This document shows, in pieces, positions 58,652-60,928 of a stretch of DNA of 60,928 bases. Position 1 is the first letter of the stretch. Every line of letters begins with the position of its first letter. A program made the translations under genes and the position numbers. The notes under the pieces were generated by a model that saw nothing but the letters and a program-made list of their open reading frames with translations, did no database searches and was not told the origin of the DNA. Origin of the DNA: Clostridiales bacterium (GTDB lineage: Bacteria > Bacillota > Clostridia > Saccharofermentanales > Saccharofermentanaceae); NCBI GenBank assembly GCA_017617935.1, contig JAFZVF010000100.1:1-60928 (forward strand), given 5' to 3'.

Positions 58652-59650
58652 ATGAAATCTGTCACGATCGGCGGAATCACGATAAAAGGAAACGTAGCGC
58701 TCTCGCCTATGGCGGGGGTCAGCCACGTCGCGTACCGCGGGATCTGCAGGGAAAAGGGCGCTTCCTACGCCCCTACGGAACTGGTTTCAGCCCGTTCGAT
58801 CAGATACAACGGCCTTGAAAAGAGCATGCAGTACTTAAGGATCGACCCGGAGATGGAAGGCGTCACGGCAATACAGCTCTTCGGCTCCGAGCCGGATGAC
58901 TTTACCGCGGCGATAGACAAGATCATGGAAGATCCGCTTCTTTCCAAAGTGGACGTCATCGACGTAAACATGGGATGTCCCGTGCCCAAGGTGGTTAAGA
59001 CGGGAGCCGGAAGCGCGCTCATGAACGATCCCGAGAGGGCCGCTTCCATAGTCAGGGCTTGCAAGGCCGCGCTCGAAGGTTTGCCAAGGCACATACCCGT
59101 TACCGTAAAGACCAGGATAGGCTTTGACGCGGGTGATTCAGGCAGGCCGGATCTTGCAAAGGCCGTAGCCGATGCGGGTTGCGACATGCTCTGCGTTCAC
59201 GGGCGTACGAGGCCTCAGATGTATACGGGTTCGTGTGACAGAAAAGCGATAGCCTTGATGCAAGAGGCAATTAGGGGTTATGATATACCGTTTTTCGCGA
59301 ACGGCGACGTGACGGACGGACAGTCCGCAAAATCGCTCATCGAGGAAACGGGCGCGGACGGCGTGATGATAGGAAGGGCCGCAAGAGGCAATCCCTGGAT
59401 CTTTGAGGAAGTCAGCGCTTTTCTCGAAGGAAGGCCCGCTCCGGCTGCGCCTTCGGAACGCGAAAGAAAGGAAATGCTCATAAGGGAGCTTAAGGGTAGA
59501 TGCCTTTATTGCGAAGAGGAATTCGCGGTAAGGGAGTTCCGCAGCGTGATGCCCTTTTACGTCAAAGGCATACGCGGTGCGGCACAGTTGAAGGTCAGGC
59601 TTTGTTCGGCCCTGACCGTGAATGAGATAAAGGAGATATTGGAAATTTGA
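58652..59650 (+). CDS. dusB: tRNA-dihydrouridine synthase
   Basis: The 332 residues form an FMN TIM barrel: LSPMAGVSHVAYR, the catalytic Cys in NMGCPVPKVVKTGAGSAL, VKTRIGFDAG, VHGRTRPQMYTG and GADGVMIGRAARGNPWIF. It reduces uridines to dihydrouridine in tRNA. ATG 58652 (GGGAGAAAT upstream) is used; the frame stays open into the CobW promoter region. Its stop overlaps the start of the next gene by 4 nt. Confidence 0.92.
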   Translation: MKSVTIGGITIKGNVALSPMAGVSHVAYRGICREKGASYAPTELVSARSIRYNGLEKSMQYLRIDPEMEGVTAIQLFGSEPDDFTAAIDKIMEDPLLSKVDVIDVNMGCPVPKVVKTGAGSALMNDPERAASIVRACKAALEGLPRHIPVTVKTRIGFDAGDSGRPDLAKAVADAGCDMLCVHGRTRPQMYTGSCDRKAIALMQEAIRGYDIPFFANGDVTDGQSAKSLIEETGADGVMIGRAARGNPWIFEEVSAFLEGRPAPAAPSERERKEMLIRELKGRCLYCEEEFAVREFRSVMPFYVKGIRGAAQLKVRLCSALTVNEIKEILEI

Positions 59651-60276
59651 CTGAGTTGATCCTGATAGGCGCAGGCGTATTATTGGGTGCGATCCTGTGT
59701 TTCAACGGATACAAGCTTTTCCGTTTGTGTCTTGCCGTGGCCGGCGGAGTGCTCGGATACGTGGGCGGGACTTTTGTCTGCAAATTCATTGAGTCCACGG
59801 GGTCCAAGCTCCCGGAACTTGCCAAAACTTTGATCCCGCTGATACCGGCATTAGTTCTTGCTATCATGGCGTTCACCCTTTACATGAAGGCCCTGATCGC
59901 GATAACCGCGCTTTTCTGCGCATATTTCGTCTATACCGATTACGGCGAACTGTTCCCGGGAAAAGGCGCTTCCAAAACCCTGATGCCGCTTTTGGTGGGT
60001 TTCGTAATAGGTTTGGTGTTGGGCATCGTGGTGTATTTTGCGCAAAAATGGACAATTTGCTTTTTTACGGCTTTCGTCGGGGCCAGGGTCATCGCGCTGG
60101 CTTCATCGACCTACCTTTGGAATCTTCTGAAGGCAAATCCGTATGCGCTTTACATTCAGGACAGCTTTTTGGGAACGAGGGTCACGGACACTCCCGCGCT
60201 TACCGCATGCTTTATAATCGTTGCTTTTACGGCAGCAGGATTTGTAGTTCAGCTGAAATCGTCCAAAAAGAAATAA
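59647..60276 (+). CDS. Multi-pass membrane protein, TM7S3/TM198-like (DUF4203-type)
   Basis: The 209 residues have six or seven helices and repeated Gly-rich segments (LIGAGVLLGAILCFNGYKLF; GFVIGLVLGIVVYFAQKW). This resembles the TMEM198/TM7S3-like domain. The start is a TTG that overlaps the dusB stop (59647-59650). The ending is basic (KSSKKK). Function is unknown. Confidence 0.65.
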   Translation: MTELILIGAGVLLGAILCFNGYKLFRLCLAVAGGVLGYVGGTFVCKFIESTGSKLPELAKTLIPLIPALVLAIMAFTLYMKALIAITALFCAYFVYTDYGELFPGKGASKTLMPLLVGFVIGLVLGIVVYFAQKWTICFFTAFVGARVIALASSTYLWNLLKANPYALYIQDSFLGTRVTDTPALTACFIIVAFTAAGFVVQLKSSKKK

Positions 60277-60295
60277 AAATTGACACAAAAATCAT

Positions 60296-60324
60296 TTGAC
60301 CTAACGCTCACATCTTGTTATTAT
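60296..60324 (+). promoter_or_regulatory. Strong promoter of a candidate small RNA
   Basis: TTGACC (60296-60301), 17-nt spacer with extended TGT, and TATTAT (60319-60324). Start expected near 60331. A TTGACA at 60280-60285 is an alternative -35 with poor spacing. Confidence 0.6.
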
Positions 60325-60330
60325 TTGGCT

Positions 60331-60465
60331 AGTAATGAGGCGTTTGGATAGGGGACCTCAGTTACTGAGGTTCTAGTTTTTAAATCACGACAGTTTTCTT
60401 AATCTATCCCTTATTCCATGTCGATGGCATCTTGTTTCGTAACAAGATGCCATCGGTATTTTCGG
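60331..60465 (+). ncRNA. Candidate small RNA of unknown class
   Basis: About 135 nt, without an ORF, lie between a good promoter and a hairpin. A 7-bp hairpin ACCTCAG-TTA-CTGAGGT (60355-60371) is enclosed by GGATAG (60346-60351) and CTATCC (60404-60409), giving a closed domain of about 64 nt with an unpaired stretch TTTTTAAATCACGACAGTTTTC. It is then followed by the 15-bp terminator-like hairpin. It does not match 6S, SRP, tmRNA or any riboswitch consensus I know. The coordinates are inferred from the promoter and hairpin; expression is not proven. Confidence 0.5.
60422..60462 (+). terminator. 15-bp hairpin ending the candidate small RNA
   Basis: CGATGGCATCTTGTT (60422-60436) pairs perfectly with AACAAGATGCCATCG (60441-60455), loop TCGT. 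The tail is GTATTTTC, a modest T run. Confidence 0.65.
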
Positions 60466-60477
60466 AGATATTTACGG

Positions 60478-60498
60478 AAAAACTGCTTAAAGAGCAGT
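60478..60498 (-). terminator. Possible terminator of the D-2-hydroxyacid dehydrogenase gene
   Basis: On the minus strand ACTGCT-CTTTA-AGCAGT is followed by TTTTCC, 58 nt after the stop codon. Short but in the right place. Confidence 0.45.
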
Positions 60499-60555
60499 AT
60501 ACAAATATTGCTATGTTTTTGACGAATTTCGATTAGTCTGTGCTTACGGAACGGA

Positions 60556-60928
60556 TCAGCTGACCACGTTGATGGGGCTGCCCTTCAAAAATGCATCGAG
60601 ATTTTCCGCTGCGGCATCGATCAGCCGGATCCTGGTCTCTTTTGCCGCCCAGGCGATGTGGGGCGTGATAATGCAGTTGGGAGCGCCAAGGAGGGGATTA
60701 TCGGCAAGCATCGGCTCGACCGATACGACATCGGCGCCGTAGCCGCCCAAGATCCCTGAATCCAATGCTTCTCTTACTGCTTTTTCGTCAACAACGGGGC
60801 CTCTTGCACAGTTTATAAGGAATGCGCCCTTTTTCACGGAAGCGAGGCGCTCTTTGCTGATAAGGTTCTTTGTCTCCGGTGTGAGCGGGCAGTGAACTGA
60901 AATAACGTCAGCATTCTTGATACCTTCA
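60556..60928 (-). CDS. D-2-hydroxyacid dehydrogenase, 3' part (5' end outside the window)
   Basis: The frame is open on the minus strand from 60928 to the stop at 60556, so about 123 C-terminal residues are visible. Motifs are VHCPLTPETKNLIS, FLINCARGPVVDEKAVREAL, GADVVSVEPM with the catalytic Glu region, and the His of ITPHIAWAAKETRIRL. The 'HIAWAAKETR' ending is typical of the hydroxypyruvate/glycerate dehydrogenase subgroup, which reduces hydroxypyruvate with NADH. The GTG at 60837 is internal and not the start. Confidence 0.88.
   Translation of the reverse strand, partial: EGIKNADVISVHCPLTPETKNLISKERLASVKKGAFLINCARGPVVDEKAVREALDSGILGGYGADVVSVEPMLADNPLLGAPNCIITPHIAWAAKETRIRLIDAAAENLDAFLKGSPINVVS

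Noticed and set aside
1..60928. CRISPR arrays, insertion sequences or prophage genes
   Set aside because: No regularly spaced repeats, transposase, integrase or phage structural genes were found on either strand.

Overview
The window looks like a chromosomal stretch from an anaerobic Clostridia-type Firmicute, probably a gut or rumen lineage. The signs are the C-terminal end of a BspA-type leucine-rich-repeat surface protein at the left edge, many lipoproteins with Ser/Thr/Glu-rich linkers, good AGGAGG ribosome sites, an exosortase-G (XrtG) cassette, a DegV domain, a CarD regulator and azlCD. The genus is not decidable from sequence reading alone. No phage, insertion sequence or CRISPR array was seen. 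Most genes look vertically coherent in base and codon use.

Layout. 1-2.5 kb: LRR fragment, a two-domain polyphosphate:AMP phosphotransferase and CarD. 2.5-12 kb: an aromatic supercluster. aroF is preceded by a promoter, a 20-codon leader peptide in which 9 codons are Phe or Tyr, and an intrinsic terminator, so it is built as a ribosome-mediated attenuator. tyrA-aroB-aroA-aroC follow with 4-nt overlaps. A divergent ECF sigma/anti-sigma pair interrupts the cluster, and then come a chorismate mutase-AroE-AroK triple fusion and aroQ. All seven steps to chorismate plus chorismate mutase and prephenate dehydrogenase are present. 12-18.8 kb: zinc-ribbon membrane protein, lipoproteins, tRNA-Thr(GGT), azlCD, tRNA-Ser(GGA) and a membrane glycerophosphodiesterase.

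18.9-26.6 kb: a three-gene signalling operon. It encodes a REC-GGDEF-(degenerate GGDEF)-REC-HD-GYP protein, a hybrid kinase ending in REC and HPt, and a second hybrid kinase whose C-terminus is a complete DegV (fatty-acid-binding) domain. 26.6-33.6 kb: an RNA methyltransferase, a polysaccharide flippase, a surface 5'-nucleotidase-like lipoprotein, small envelope proteins and a type-B carboxylesterase. 33.7-41.6 kb: the XrtG cassette (LPXTG-independent sorted surface protein, XrtG, glycosyltransferase, membrane sensor with a degenerate GGDEF-like domain, PTPS-like protein, PTPS-related membrane protein), all overlapping or nearly so.

41.7-60.9 kb: Na/Pi cotransporter, TrmL, a polar amino-acid ABC transporter, a saccharopine-dehydrogenase-like enzyme, a PAS-GGDEF cyclase, a phosphopentomutase-deoxyribose-phosphate aldolase fusion, a DEAD-box helicase, TrkH/TrkA, two CobW-type GTPases (one His/Cys-rich, one fused to a DUF1980-like domain), DusB, a small membrane protein, a candidate intergenic small RNA and the 3' part of a D-2-hydroxyacid dehydrogenase gene.

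The strongest candidates for undescribed biology are the Phe/Tyr leader-peptide attenuator in a Firmicute, the histidine kinase-REC-DegV fusion with its c-di-GMP neighbour, the DeoB-DeoC fusion, the CobW-DUF1980 fusion and the orphan small RNA near 60.4 kb. All functional statements are from motif reading; no database search was run.
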